This document shows positions 1 to 7,091 of a DNA stretch of 15,297 nt, piece after piece. Both the position numbers and the translations under genes were made by a program. Source of the stretch: Nitriliruptoraceae bacterium (GTDB lineage Bacteria; Actinomycetota; Nitriliruptoria; Nitriliruptorales; Nitriliruptoraceae); contig PWEU01000273.1 in assembly GCA_003554005.1 (NCBI GenBank), forward strand, positions 1 to 15,297. Reading direction: 5' to 3'. The number at the start of each line of letters is the position of its first letter. Within the stretch, counting starts at the first letter, position 1. The notes beneath the pieces were generated by a model. It was given only the letters and a program-made list of their open reading frames with translations, was not told the origin of the DNA and made no database searches.

Positions 1-16
1 CCGGCCCCAGTACCGT

Positions 17-36
17 AGACAAGCGGCCCCTTGTCT
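17..36. repeat. Perfect 7-bp inverted repeat, possible terminator or operator
   Basis: AGACAAG (17-23) is followed by a 6-base spacer CGGCCC and its exact reverse complement CTTGTCT (30-36). As RNA it would form a 7-bp hairpin. It is followed by a pyrimidine-rich stretch but not a clean U tract. It could end transcription from a gene to the left of the window, or be a protein-binding dyad. The sequence does not decide between these. Confidence 0.4.
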
Positions 37-108
37 GCGCTCGTTCCTTCTGACTACCAGCGATCTCCGAGGTCCTCCAACGCGTGCGGCCAGCGCCCCT
101 GGTGCGCG

Positions 109-127
109 TATCACCGCATAGGTGATA
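109..127. promoter_or_regulatory. Operator-like dyad upstream of the photolyase gene
   Basis: TATCACC (109-115) and GGTGATA (121-127) are exact reverse complements separated by the 5-base centre GCATA, giving a 19-bp dyad. It lies about 140 bases ahead of the photolyase start and is AT-rich compared with its surroundings. The size and symmetry resemble sites bound by dimeric helix-turn-helix repressors. I cannot name the regulator, and no convincing -35/-10 pair was found around it. A chance palindrome or an RNA hairpin is the alternative. Confidence 0.4.
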
Positions 128-268
128 TCGCAGCTCCACCGCCAGAGGGGGCAACCGACCGCCGCTGCAACCGTCGATGGCGCCAGGGGAAGGTGACCCT
201 GCCATGGGTCCGCGTCCGCTTCGCACCCGGGTTCCGAAGGCTGGGCAACCGATCGGAGAGGAAGGCTC

Positions 269-1762
269 GTGCGCACGGTGTGGGTCTGGGGCGACCAGCT
301 GAACGTCGACCTCGCCCACCTGCGCGGCAGCAGCTCCACGGACACACGGGTGCTGCTGGTGGTCAGCACGGCCAAGCTGGCCGAGCGCCGCTGGCACGTC
401 CAGAAGGCCCACCTCGTCGTCTCAGCCATGCGCCACTTCGCCGCCGAGCTCGAGCAGCGTGGCTACGAGGTGGACCTGCGCCAGGCCGACAGCCTGCGGG
501 CCGGGTTCGCGGCCCACGTGGCCGAGCACGCGCCCGCGGAGGTCCGCGCCATGGAGCCCGCCAGCCTGCCCGGCCGGCGGCTCCTCGACGACCTCGACGT
601 CGAGGGGGTGGACAACGACCACTTCCTGTGCCCCTGGCGCGACTTCGAGGACTGGGCAGGTGATCGTCAGCGGGTCAAGATGGAGGACTTCTACCGCTGG
701 CGGCGGCGGACCACCGGCGTGCTGATGGACGGTGAGGAACCGGTGGGCGGGCGCTGGAACTACGACCACGACAACCGCAAGCCGCCCACCGACGACCTGG
801 CCGCCGACGCCCCGCGCCCGGTGCGCTCCGAGCTGGATGACATCGACCGTGACACCCTGGAGCACTGGCTGCCCGACGGGCTCTACGGGGCACCTCCCGA
901 CGGCACCTGGGCGACCACGCGACGCCGTGCACTGGCCAGGCTCCGCCACTTCGTCGAACATGCCCTGCCCGGGTTCGGCGACCACCAGGACGCCATGGTC
1001 ACCGGGGCCTGGTCGCTCAACCACTCCCTGCTCTCCCACGCGCTCAACCTCGGCCTGTTGCACCCGCGGGAGGTCATCGAGGCGGCCGAGGAGGCGTACC
1101 ACGCAGGGCACGCGCCGCTGAACGCCGTGGAGGGCTTCATCCGACAGATCCTCGGATGGCGGGAGTTCATCTGGGGCGTCTACCACCGGTGGATGCCGGG
1201 GTGGCTGGAGGAGAACCACCTCGGCGCCGATCTGGAGGTCCCCCCGGCCTTCACCGGCGCGGCCGAGACCGACATGGACTGCGTTGCCGACACGGTCCGC
1301 TCGATCCACGACCACGCCTACGCCCACCACATCCAGCGGCTGATGGTGCTCGCCAACCTCGCCACCTCCGCCGGTGTCGACCCCAAAGCCTTCACCGCAT
1401 GGATGCAGGGCGCTTTCATCGACGCCTATGAGTGGGTGATGGTCCCCAACGTGATCGGCATGGGCACCTTCGCCGACGGGGGACGCATGTCCACAAAGCC
1501 CTACGTGTCCGGTGGCGCCTACATCGACCGGATGAGCGACCACTGCGGCGGGTGCCGCTACGACCGCTCGAAGCGCTCGGGTGAGGATGCCTGCCCTTTC
1601 ACCACCCTGTACTGGGACGTGCTCGACCGCAACCGGGAGGTGCTGGCGGGCAACCACCGCATGGGTCGCCAGTTCCACACCCTGGACCAACTGAAGGACC
1701 TCGAGGAGCTCCGAGAGCGGGCCGTGAAGGTCCGCACGCTGCTCTCTCGCGGCGAGCTCTGA
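269..1762 (+). CDS. phrB: FeS-BCP cryptochrome/photolyase, probable (6-4) photolyase
   Basis: This 497-residue protein belongs to the iron-sulfur bacterial cryptochrome and photolyase class, whose best-known members are Agrobacterium PhrB, a (6-4) photolyase, and Rhodobacter CryB. They bind FAD, a lumazine antenna and a [4Fe-4S] cluster, and use blue light to repair UV photoproducts. Cys338, Cys426, Cys429 and Cys442 show spacings of 88, 3 and 13, the same as the cluster cysteines I recall for PhrB (350, 438, 441, 454). The His353-His354 pair falls where PhrB has its catalytic His366, at the same offset of 12. The C-terminal block with HCGGC and ACPFTTLYWD is typical of the class. The start is a GTG preceded by a purine-rich GGAGAGGAAGG (255-265). 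Family membership is secure. Lesion specificity, (6-4) repair against a signalling role, is inferred. Confidence 0.95.
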   Translation: MRTVWVWGDQLNVDLAHLRGSSSTDTRVLLVVSTAKLAERRWHVQKAHLVVSAMRHFAAELEQRGYEVDLRQADSLRAGFAAHVAEHAPAEVRAMEPASLPGRRLLDDLDVEGVDNDHFLCPWRDFEDWAGDRQRVKMEDFYRWRRRTTGVLMDGEEPVGGRWNYDHDNRKPPTDDLAADAPRPVRSELDDIDRDTLEHWLPDGLYGAPPDGTWATTRRRALARLRHFVEHALPGFGDHQDAMVTGAWSLNHSLLSHALNLGLLHPREVIEAAEEAYHAGHAPLNAVEGFIRQILGWREFIWGVYHRWMPGWLEENHLGADLEVPPAFTGAAETDMDCVADTVRSIHDHAYAHHIQRLMVLANLATSAGVDPKAFTAWMQGAFIDAYEWVMVPNVIGMGTFADGGRMSTKPYVSGGAYIDRMSDHCGGCRYDRSKRSGEDACPFTTLYWDVLDRNREVLAGNHRMGRQFHTLDQLKDLEELRERAVKVRTLLSRGEL

Positions 1763-1853
1763 GCGCTCGCCCGGGACCAAGGCCCCTGCGCGTCCCCGCT
1801 GCCCGACCCGTGTCCCGCCCGCGGACCTGTGCCAGCCTGGGGAGCGAGCCCGC

Positions 1854-1859
1854 AGGAGG
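1854..1859 (+). promoter_or_regulatory. Strong ribosome binding site fixing the nitroreductase start
   Basis: A perfect AGGAGG lies 7 bases ahead of the ATG at 1867. The reading frame is open upstream to a GTG at 1810, but that codon has no comparable site, and starting there would bury the lipoprotein signal peptide inside the protein. The ATG at 1867 is therefore preferred. Confidence 0.75.
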
Positions 1860-1866
1860 GGGACGG

Positions 1867-2553
1867 ATGCGTAGCGGAACGGGTCGCGTCGGGGTGCTGC
1901 TCGTCGGCCTCATGGCCGTGACGGCCTGCGCACCTGCCGGACCACCATCCCCCGACGCGACGCCGCGCGCCCAACCCCGCCCGTTGCCCGATCCGATGCC
2001 GACCGAGCCCGGTTCCCTCGAGGAAGCGATCGCGGAGCGTCGCTCCGTCCGTGACCTCATCGACCGACCCCTCAGCGACGCCCAGATCGGACAGCTGCTG
2101 TGGTCGGCACAGGGCATCACCGGTTCCCGCGGACGGCGCGCCGCCCCCTCGGCGGGCGCCACCTACCCCCTCGAGGTCTACGTCGCCACCACCGATCGGG
2201 TCGCCAAGTACGAGATCGACGACCACGCGCTCTCCGACCACCTCGACGTCGACCGGCGATCGGCTCTCGCGGCGGCCGCGTTCGGCCAGGAATGGATCGC
2301 CGACGCCGGTGCGGTCATCGTGCTCACGGGGGTGATCGAACGCACCGCTGACCGCTACGGCGACCGCGCCGAGCGGTTCGTGCTCCTCGAGGCGGGACAC
2401 GCGGCCCAGAACGTGCTCCTGCAGGCCACGGCCCTGGACCTGGTCGGTGTCCCGGTCGGCGCCTTCGACGACGCGGAGGTCCGTGAGCTCCTCGAGCTCC
2501 CCACCGACCACGAACCGCTGTACCTGCTCCCGATCGGCTTCCCGGCGGACTGA
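1867..2553 (+). CDS. SagB-type nitroreductase with lipoprotein signal peptide
   Basis: The 228-residue product starts with a short basic stretch, a hydrophobic core and the lipobox LMAVTAC, ending at Cys20. This predicts export and lipid anchoring on the outer face of the membrane. After a proline-rich linker comes a nitroreductase fold of the SagB/ThcOx kind: a flavin-contacting ERRSVRD segment, then LLWSAQGIT, then APSAGATYPLEVYV, and near the C-terminus GHAAQNVLLQATALDL and a closing YLLPIGFP. Such enzymes bind FMN and transfer hydride, and within thiazole/oxazole peptide clusters they oxidise azolines. No cyclodehydratase, precursor peptide or transporter is visible nearby, so a RiPP role is not supported and the substrate is unknown. 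There is no twin-arginine motif, so Sec export with flavin loading outside would be needed, which is an inference. It stands 104 bases after the photolyase on the same strand. Confidence 0.88.
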   Translation: MRSGTGRVGVLLVGLMAVTACAPAGPPSPDATPRAQPRPLPDPMPTEPGSLEEAIAERRSVRDLIDRPLSDAQIGQLLWSAQGITGSRGRRAAPSAGATYPLEVYVATTDRVAKYEIDDHALSDHLDVDRRSALAAAAFGQEWIADAGAVIVLTGVIERTADRYGDRAERFVLLEAGHAAQNVLLQATALDLVGVPVGAFDDAEVRELLELPTDHEPLYLLPIGFPAD

Positions 2554-2573
2554 CCCCGCCCGTCGAGCGGCGT

Positions 2574-2618
2574 GGCAACGGCGGCTGTCGGTGCGGCCGG
2601 GACCGGTCAGCCGTTGCC
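2574..2618. terminator. Long inverted repeat between convergent genes, possible bidirectional terminator
   Basis: GGCAACGGC (2574-2582) pairs exactly with GCCGTTGCC (2610-2618), with a smaller CGGT/ACCG stem inside the loop. It sits between the stop codons of two genes that face each other, and its right arm overlaps the last codons of the acyltransferase gene. The position suits a shared terminator. There is no U tract on either strand, which is common in very GC-rich actinobacteria but leaves the call uncertain. Confidence 0.35.
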
Positions 2619-3959
2619 GAGTCGCTCGACGACGCTCGCGTACTCCCCGTGGAGGGGATCGAGGATCAGCTCCGGGTCCGGGGTGATCGCGGCGTCGGTC
2701 ACCAGCCCCGGGAAGATGCTCCCGTTGAGGCTCACGAATGCGGCACTGAGGTTGAGATGGGCGGTCATGCCACCCCACCCGATCGTGCCGAGCAGCTCGG
2801 CGCCCCCGATGTGCAGGGGCATCGGCGGGCCCGGCACGTTGGTGAGGACGCCGGTGGAGCGGAGCTGGTTGAGCCGGTGGATCCCGCGCTCGATGACCGG
2901 CGTGAACATCGTGGTGGTCACGATCAGCAGCCGCGACACCAGCGGCGCCGGGGACTGCTTGAGCTCGTTCATCCGCTGTTGCAGGAGCTGCAGACGCTCC
3001 CGGGGGTCCTCGGGGCGCACCGGCAACCGCAGGGGCAGGAGCCCGATGCGGTTACCCAGGTTGCGGGGCAGCGGTTGTCCCGGCCGCCGGAGGTTGACCG
3101 GGATCATCATGGCGATGTCATCGACCAGCGCCCCCCGCTCCACGAGGTAGCGGTGCAGGGCGCCGCTCATCACCGTCATCAGCAGGTCGTTGATCGTCGC
3201 CTCGTTGGCCCGGGCGGTGCGCTTGACCTCCGCCAGCGGGAACCCGTCGGGATCCCAGGCCATCCGCTTGCTGCCGTCAGGCTGGCCCTGCAGGACGGTG
3301 CGCTCGACCAGCTGCGGCGCGAGCAGGCGACCGGCCCACTCCGCCATCTCCACCCCGTCGCGGGCGAGATCGACGGCCTCGCCGGGGTGGCGGGCCAGGT
3401 GGGCGCCCTTGGCCAGCAGCTGCGTCCCCGTGCCGATGGCGCCACCGATGACGTGGGCGACGGACCGGTCGTGGAGGGTGACGGTGGCCGGGTCGTACTC
3501 GTCCATGATCGTCAGCATCAACGCCATCATGGCGAGCCCGTCGCCGATGCTGTGGTGGATCCTGACGTGGATCGCCGACCCGTCGCCGCGGTAGCCCTGG
3601 AGCACGCTGATGTGCCACATCGGTCGGGACCGGTCCAGCGGGATGGTCCGTTCCTCGCTGCACCAGTGCTGCAGGACGGCCTGGTCACCGGGGTGGGGAA
3701 GCACGTCCTCGGAGATGTGCCGGGTCAGGTCGAAAGCCCGGTCATCGACCCAGCGGGGCATGACACCTGGCAGCCGGGACGGGACGATGCGGTGCCGCAT
3801 GATCGGGTGCCGGTCGAGGAGGCGCTGCTGGAAGCGCTCGCGCAGCAGCTCCACGTCGAGGGGCCGATCGAACCACATGATGCTCGATATGGTCATCGGG
3901 TTGACCCGGTTCTCCCCCAGGTACCAGACCGCGTCGCCCGGTGACATCCTCCTGCTCAT
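2607..3959 (-). CDS. Wax ester synthase/diacylglycerol acyltransferase (WS/DGAT family)
   Basis: This 450-residue protein matches the bacterial WS/DGAT family, which transfers fatty acyl groups from acyl-CoA to diacylglycerol or fatty alcohols to make storage triacylglycerol or wax esters. The catalytic HHxxxDG motif is present as HHSIGDG at residues 135-141, preceded by a PLW-like RPMWHISVLQG near 112. Later family blocks follow: NDLL (257-260), IPVNLR (286-291), NLGNRIG (300-306) and TNVPGPP (373-379). The length is normal for the family. The ATG at 3959 has GGGAGAGG 6 bases upstream (3966-3973). A GTG nine codons earlier and an ATG four codons later, the latter with AGGAGG directly abutting it, are less likely starts. 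It lies 154 bases downstream of the GNAT gene on the same strand. Acceptor preference, diacylglycerol or fatty alcohol, cannot be read from the sequence. Confidence 0.93.
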   Translation of the reverse strand: MSRRMSPGDAVWYLGENRVNPMTISSIMWFDRPLDVELLRERFQQRLLDRHPIMRHRIVPSRLPGVMPRWVDDRAFDLTRHISEDVLPHPGDQAVLQHWCSEERTIPLDRSRPMWHISVLQGYRGDGSAIHVRIHHSIGDGLAMMALMLTIMDEYDPATVTLHDRSVAHVIGGAIGTGTQLLAKGAHLARHPGEAVDLARDGVEMAEWAGRLLAPQLVERTVLQGQPDGSKRMAWDPDGFPLAEVKRTARANEATINDLLMTVMSGALHRYLVERGALVDDIAMMIPVNLRRPGQPLPRNLGNRIGLLPLRLPVRPEDPRERLQLLQQRMNELKQSPAPLVSRLLIVTTTMFTPVIERGIHRLNQLRSTGVLTNVPGPPMPLHIGGAELLGTIGWGGMTAHLNLSAAFVSLNGSIFPGLVTDAAITPDPELILDPLHGEYASVVERLGNG

Positions 3960-4078
3960 CCTCAGCCTCTCCCGTCCTCCGAGCACCCCGCGGCCACGAC
4001 CACTCCCGTCGCCACCACGTTGACGCTACGCCGGCCTGCTCCCGACCCCCGGCGCCGAGCGAGCCATCAGCAGGCCCG

Positions 4079-4103
4079 GTGGACCCGCTCCCGTTGGGAC
4101 CAC
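4079..4103 (-). terminator. Imperfect hairpin between GNAT and WS/DGAT genes
   Basis: On the minus strand GTGGTCCC and GGGTCCAC form an 8-bp stem with one T-T mismatch around a 9-base loop, about 10 bases beyond the GNAT stop codon. No U tract follows. It may end or weaken transcription ahead of the acyltransferase gene. The evidence is positional and structural only. Confidence 0.25.
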
Positions 4104-4113
4104 GTCGGCAAGG

Positions 4114-4935
4114 CTACGTCGGCTGCTCCGGCTCGTCATCGTCGGGCCAACTCGGGTAGCGGTGCTCACGGTCGGCGAGCCACTGGTCGAGTTCCCCCCG
4201 CAGCTCCTCCAGCTCGCTCGCGATGCTCTCGGCAGCGTCGCGACCACTGCCCCGGAAGCTCAGGCGCGACCACACGGGCGGGACCAGGCTGGAGAGGGCG
4301 AACCCTTCCTTGGCCGCGGTCATGAACGCCCGACCGGCCGGTGAGTCGGGGAGATCGCTCGCCCGCTCGGGCAGCGGCAGATCGACCCGCCAGAGCCGAT
4401 CGTTCTCCAACTCACGGGTCGCGCCGAGGGCGTCGAAGACCTCGAGCATGGCCTCATTGCTGGCCAGCACGTAGTTGCGGAACACCTCGATGCCCTGGGA
4501 GCGGGCACGGGCGGCCAGCACCCCGAGCAGCAGGGTCCCGGCCCCGAGCCCGTGGTACTCGTCCGCCACCGTCACCACCGCCTCGGCCACGTGCCGCTCG
4601 AAGGGGTCCCGGATGTAGCGGGCGACCCCGATGCCGGGCACCTCGCGATCCTCGAGGTCCAGGGCGACGATGGCTTCGTGCTCGATGTGATCGACCCGGC
4701 TGAGGTAGTCGAGCTGGCGTTCGGAGAGCTGGTCGACATCGGCATGGAAGCGCAGGTACCGCGAGCCGGGCGACAGCCGGCGCAGGCCTTCGGTCAACCG
4801 GTCGCGGTCCTCGGGCCGGATCTGGCGCAGGAGGATCGGCCGCCCATCGCGCAGTTCGGCCTCGTAGCCCCACTCACCGGGGGCGAGGACCAGCGGATCG
4901 CGCGACTGCTCGGCGGCATGCTGTGTCTCGGACAT
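4114..4935 (-). CDS. GNAT family N-acetyltransferase
   Basis: The 273-residue product carries a GNAT fold at about residues 33-185. It opens with the ILLRQIRPEDRDRL and LSPGSRYLRFH pattern seen in the acetyltransferase domain of actinobacterial protein lysine acetyltransferases of the Pat type. It contains the acetyl-CoA-binding motif VADEYHGLGAGTLLLGVL (123-140), where the pyrophosphate loop lies, and the typical later segment VLASNEAMLEVFDALG (156-171). No cyclic-nucleotide-binding domain precedes it, unlike mycobacterial Pat. About 80 extra C-terminal residues form a helical, acidic tail of unknown role. The ATG at 4935 has AAGGGG 6 bases upstream (4942-4947). The frame stays open further upstream but without typical GNAT sequence, so the shorter form is preferred. 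It begins 83 bases after the recD stop and may share its transcript. The acetyl acceptor, protein or small molecule, is unknown. Confidence 0.87.
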   Translation of the reverse strand: MSETQHAAEQSRDPLVLAPGEWGYEAELRDGRPILLRQIRPEDRDRLTEGLRRLSPGSRYLRFHADVDQLSERQLDYLSRVDHIEHEAIVALDLEDREVPGIGVARYIRDPFERHVAEAVVTVADEYHGLGAGTLLLGVLAARARSQGIEVFRNYVLASNEAMLEVFDALGATRELENDRLWRVDLPLPERASDLPDSPAGRAFMTAAKEGFALSSLVPPVWSRLSFRGSGRDAAESIASELEELRGELDQWLADREHRYPSWPDDDEPEQPT

Positions 4936-5018
4936 GACCGACCCCTTCACGACCGGTCGAACAGCAAGGTTACTGCGCCCGCCACCGCCGGGCCGTGTCC
5001 GAGGTGCCCGTTCGTACG

Positions 5019-7091
5019 CTAGATGTCCTGCGAGGCCTGATCGGCGCCATGCCACAGTCGTTGCTGCAACCCCGATGCCCGCTGCACCGGCCGGGTGAGC
5101 GCCGCGCGCAGGATCTCCGACCGCCCGAGCACCGTGGCCCGACGCGACGCCCTCGTGATCGCGGTGTAGACCAGTTCCCGCGTCAGCACCGGCGACGGCT
5201 CCGGCGTCAGCACGATCACGACCTCGGCGAACTGCGATCCCTGGCTCTTGTGGATCGTCATCGCGAAGGTGGTCTCACAGGCGGGCAGCCGGGCCGGAGT
5301 GATCGTGCGGACCCCCGCATCAGGCGTCCAGAACGCCGCAACCAGCTGCCCGGGCTGGTCCGCGTCCTCCACGATGACCCCGACGTCACCGTTGTAGAGG
5401 CGGACGGCATCGTCGTTGCGGGTGACCAGGATCGGACGCCCCACGTACCACCGACCGCCGGGATCGAACCCCGGCACATCCGCGGTGAGCCGACGTTCGA
5501 CCCTGCGGTTCCAGTCCTCCACTCCGTCGGGCCCGCGCCGGCGCGCGCACAGCACCCGCAAGCTGTTGAGCTCCGAGAGCCCCTCGCCGGCCGGGGCACC
5601 GGCCAGCGCGAGGCGGGCCATCTGCGCGTAGCGATCCACCACGAGCTCCGTGACGGTGCGGGCCGCGGCCGGGTCCTCGTCGGGGTCCAGCAGACGTGCT
5701 GCCGCCTCGGGGCCGTCGGCCGCGGCGGGCACCGTCTCCGGGGCCGCTGCCGAGGGAGCCCGCAGCAGCTCCACCGCCCGATCCACCTCGGTGCCCGACG
5801 CCTGGATGGCGGCGGCAACGGCCCCGAGATCGCTGCCGCTGGAGAAGCGTCGGAACCGGTCCAGGCGCACGATCGCGTCCCAGATGCCCGGACGGTCGGC
5901 GACCTCGTGCTCGCCGGCGAGGTGACCGCCCACCACCTCCTCGAGCGCGCTCGCGGCGACGGGCGAGAACCGCAGGGTCGGGCGGGACCCGGCCGGCCCA
6001 CAGATGTCCCCGAAGACCGCCCCCGCCTCCACCGATGCGAGCTGATCACGGTCCCCCAGCAGGATCAGCCGGGAGCGGTCGTCCACGGCGTCGACCAGCT
6101 TGGCCATCAGCGGCAGCGACACCATCGAGGCCTCGTCGACGATCACCACGTCGTAGGGCACCGGGCGCCGGGCATCGTGGCGGAAGCGCGTCGAGGACGC
6201 CCGGGTCACGCCGAGCAGGCGATGGATGGTCGACGCCGGCGTCCGTTCCATGGCCGAGCGGACGGGCGTCGGCAATCTCAGCGTGCCGAGGGCTTCCCTG
6301 AGCGACTCCTGCAGCCGGGCGGCCGCCTTGCCGGTGGGGGCGACCAGGACGACCCGCAGGACCCGGTCGTCGGCGGCGGCCAGCGCCGCGCGGTGCAGCA
6401 GGGCGAGCACACGGGCGACGGTGTAGGTCTTGCCCGTGCCGGGCCCACCGGCGATGACCGTGAGCCGCCGGGTCAGCGCCACCGCGGCGGCCAGGCGCTG
6501 ACGATCGAGCTCACGGGCCGGTCCGAACAGCTCGTCCAGCCACTCCACGACCGCCGGCGCCGACGCCGTGGGGCCGTCCTCCCAGGCAGCGGCACGTCCC
6601 TCGAGCGCAGCGGCCAGGCGCTGCTCGTACTGCCAGTAGCGGTCCAGGTACAGCCGGGTGCCATCCATCACCAGGGGGGTGGCGGCCGCGGAGCCGGACC
6701 TCACCAGCGGGCTGGCGCTCAGCACCTCACGCCACCTGTCCGTGGACGGCCACGGCAGCGCCTCGACCTCCAGCGTCTCCTCCCCGGTCCCCTGCCAGCC
6801 CCGCGGCTGGGGTTCCACCGCGACGTGGGCGGCGATCCGGTCCAGCTCCACGCAGACGTGGCCGTACCGCGGTCCCCGGAGCGCGAGGGCTGCGGCCAAC
6901 AGCACGTGCGGATGGTCCTCTCCACCGATGCGGCCGAGCCGCTCGGCGAGCCGTGCCTCGGCCCCGGTCAGCACCCCACCGGCGACGAAGGGGGTCAGTG
7001 CGGGCAGCACCGGCGGGGCCGCCGGCACCCCCGCTCCGGCAGCTGTCAGCGGCAGCGTGCCCACCCTGGGCCCCTCCCCTGGCGGCGTCAT
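5019..7091 (-). CDS. recD: RecD, exodeoxyribonuclease V alpha subunit
   Basis: This is the 690-residue 5'-to-3' helicase subunit (superfamily 1B) of RecBCD, which unwinds double-strand breaks together with RecB. Visible motifs in order are Walker A GGPGTGKT (215-222), the Q-like APTGKAAARL segment (251-260), the Walker B box VDEASM (318-323), LLGDRDQLASVEAGAVFGD (from about 344), and near the C-terminus TIHKSQGSQF (612-621) and VYTAITRA (640-647). All helicase motifs look intact. Length is close to that of other RecD subunits, so this is the RecBCD partner and not the longer stand-alone RecD2. The ATG overlaps the recB stop codon in an ATGA, and GGGG (7099-7102) stands 7 bases upstream as a ribosome site inside recB. 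This implies translational coupling and stoichiometric synthesis. Confidence 0.97.
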   Translation of the reverse strand: MTPPGEGPRVGTLPLTAAGAGVPAAPPVLPALTPFVAGGVLTGAEARLAERLGRIGGEDHPHVLLAAALALRGPRYGHVCVELDRIAAHVAVEPQPRGWQGTGEETLEVEALPWPSTDRWREVLSASPLVRSGSAAATPLVMDGTRLYLDRYWQYEQRLAAALEGRAAAWEDGPTASAPAVVEWLDELFGPARELDRQRLAAAVALTRRLTVIAGGPGTGKTYTVARVLALLHRAALAAADDRVLRVVLVAPTGKAAARLQESLREALGTLRLPTPVRSAMERTPASTIHRLLGVTRASSTRFRHDARRPVPYDVVIVDEASMVSLPLMAKLVDAVDDRSRLILLGDRDQLASVEAGAVFGDICGPAGSRPTLRFSPVAASALEEVVGGHLAGEHEVADRPGIWDAIVRLDRFRRFSSGSDLGAVAAAIQASGTEVDRAVELLRAPSAAAPETVPAAADGPEAAARLLDPDEDPAAARTVTELVVDRYAQMARLALAGAPAGEGLSELNSLRVLCARRRGPDGVEDWNRRVERRLTADVPGFDPGGRWYVGRPILVTRNDDAVRLYNGDVGVIVEDADQPGQLVAAFWTPDAGVRTITPARLPACETTFAMTIHKSQGSQFAEVVIVLTPEPSPVLTRELVYTAITRASRRATVLGRSEILRAALTRPVQRASGLQQRLWHGADQASQDI

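Noticed and set aside
355..362. GCTGGTGG, the E. coli Chi sequence
   Set aside because: One occurrence is expected by chance in GC-rich DNA, and the Chi sequence recognised by this RecBCD is unknown and need not be the E. coli octamer.
31..663. Open frame covering the photolyase leader and the first part of the gene
   Set aside because: It runs in another frame of the photolyase gene, has Arg/Ala/Pro-rich composition and no family signature.
422..1780. Long open frame of about 450 codons antisense to the photolyase gene, and similar long antisense frames opposite the WS/DGAT, recD, recB and recC genes
   Set aside because: They are expected in DNA with almost every third codon position G or C. 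Their translations are low-complexity Arg/Gly/Pro/Val-rich or His/Asp/Gln-rich sequence without recognisable domains, while the opposite strand encodes clear protein families.
1867..2553. Azole-modified peptide (SagBCD) biosynthetic cluster
   Set aside because: Only the SagB-like dehydrogenase is present. No cyclodehydratase, precursor peptide or exporter gene is found on either side.
4936..5055. N-terminal extension of the GNAT protein by 40 residues
   Set aside because: The added residues are Arg/Gly-rich, overlap the end of recD, and have no good ribosome site, whereas the ATG at 4935 has AAGGGG at proper spacing.
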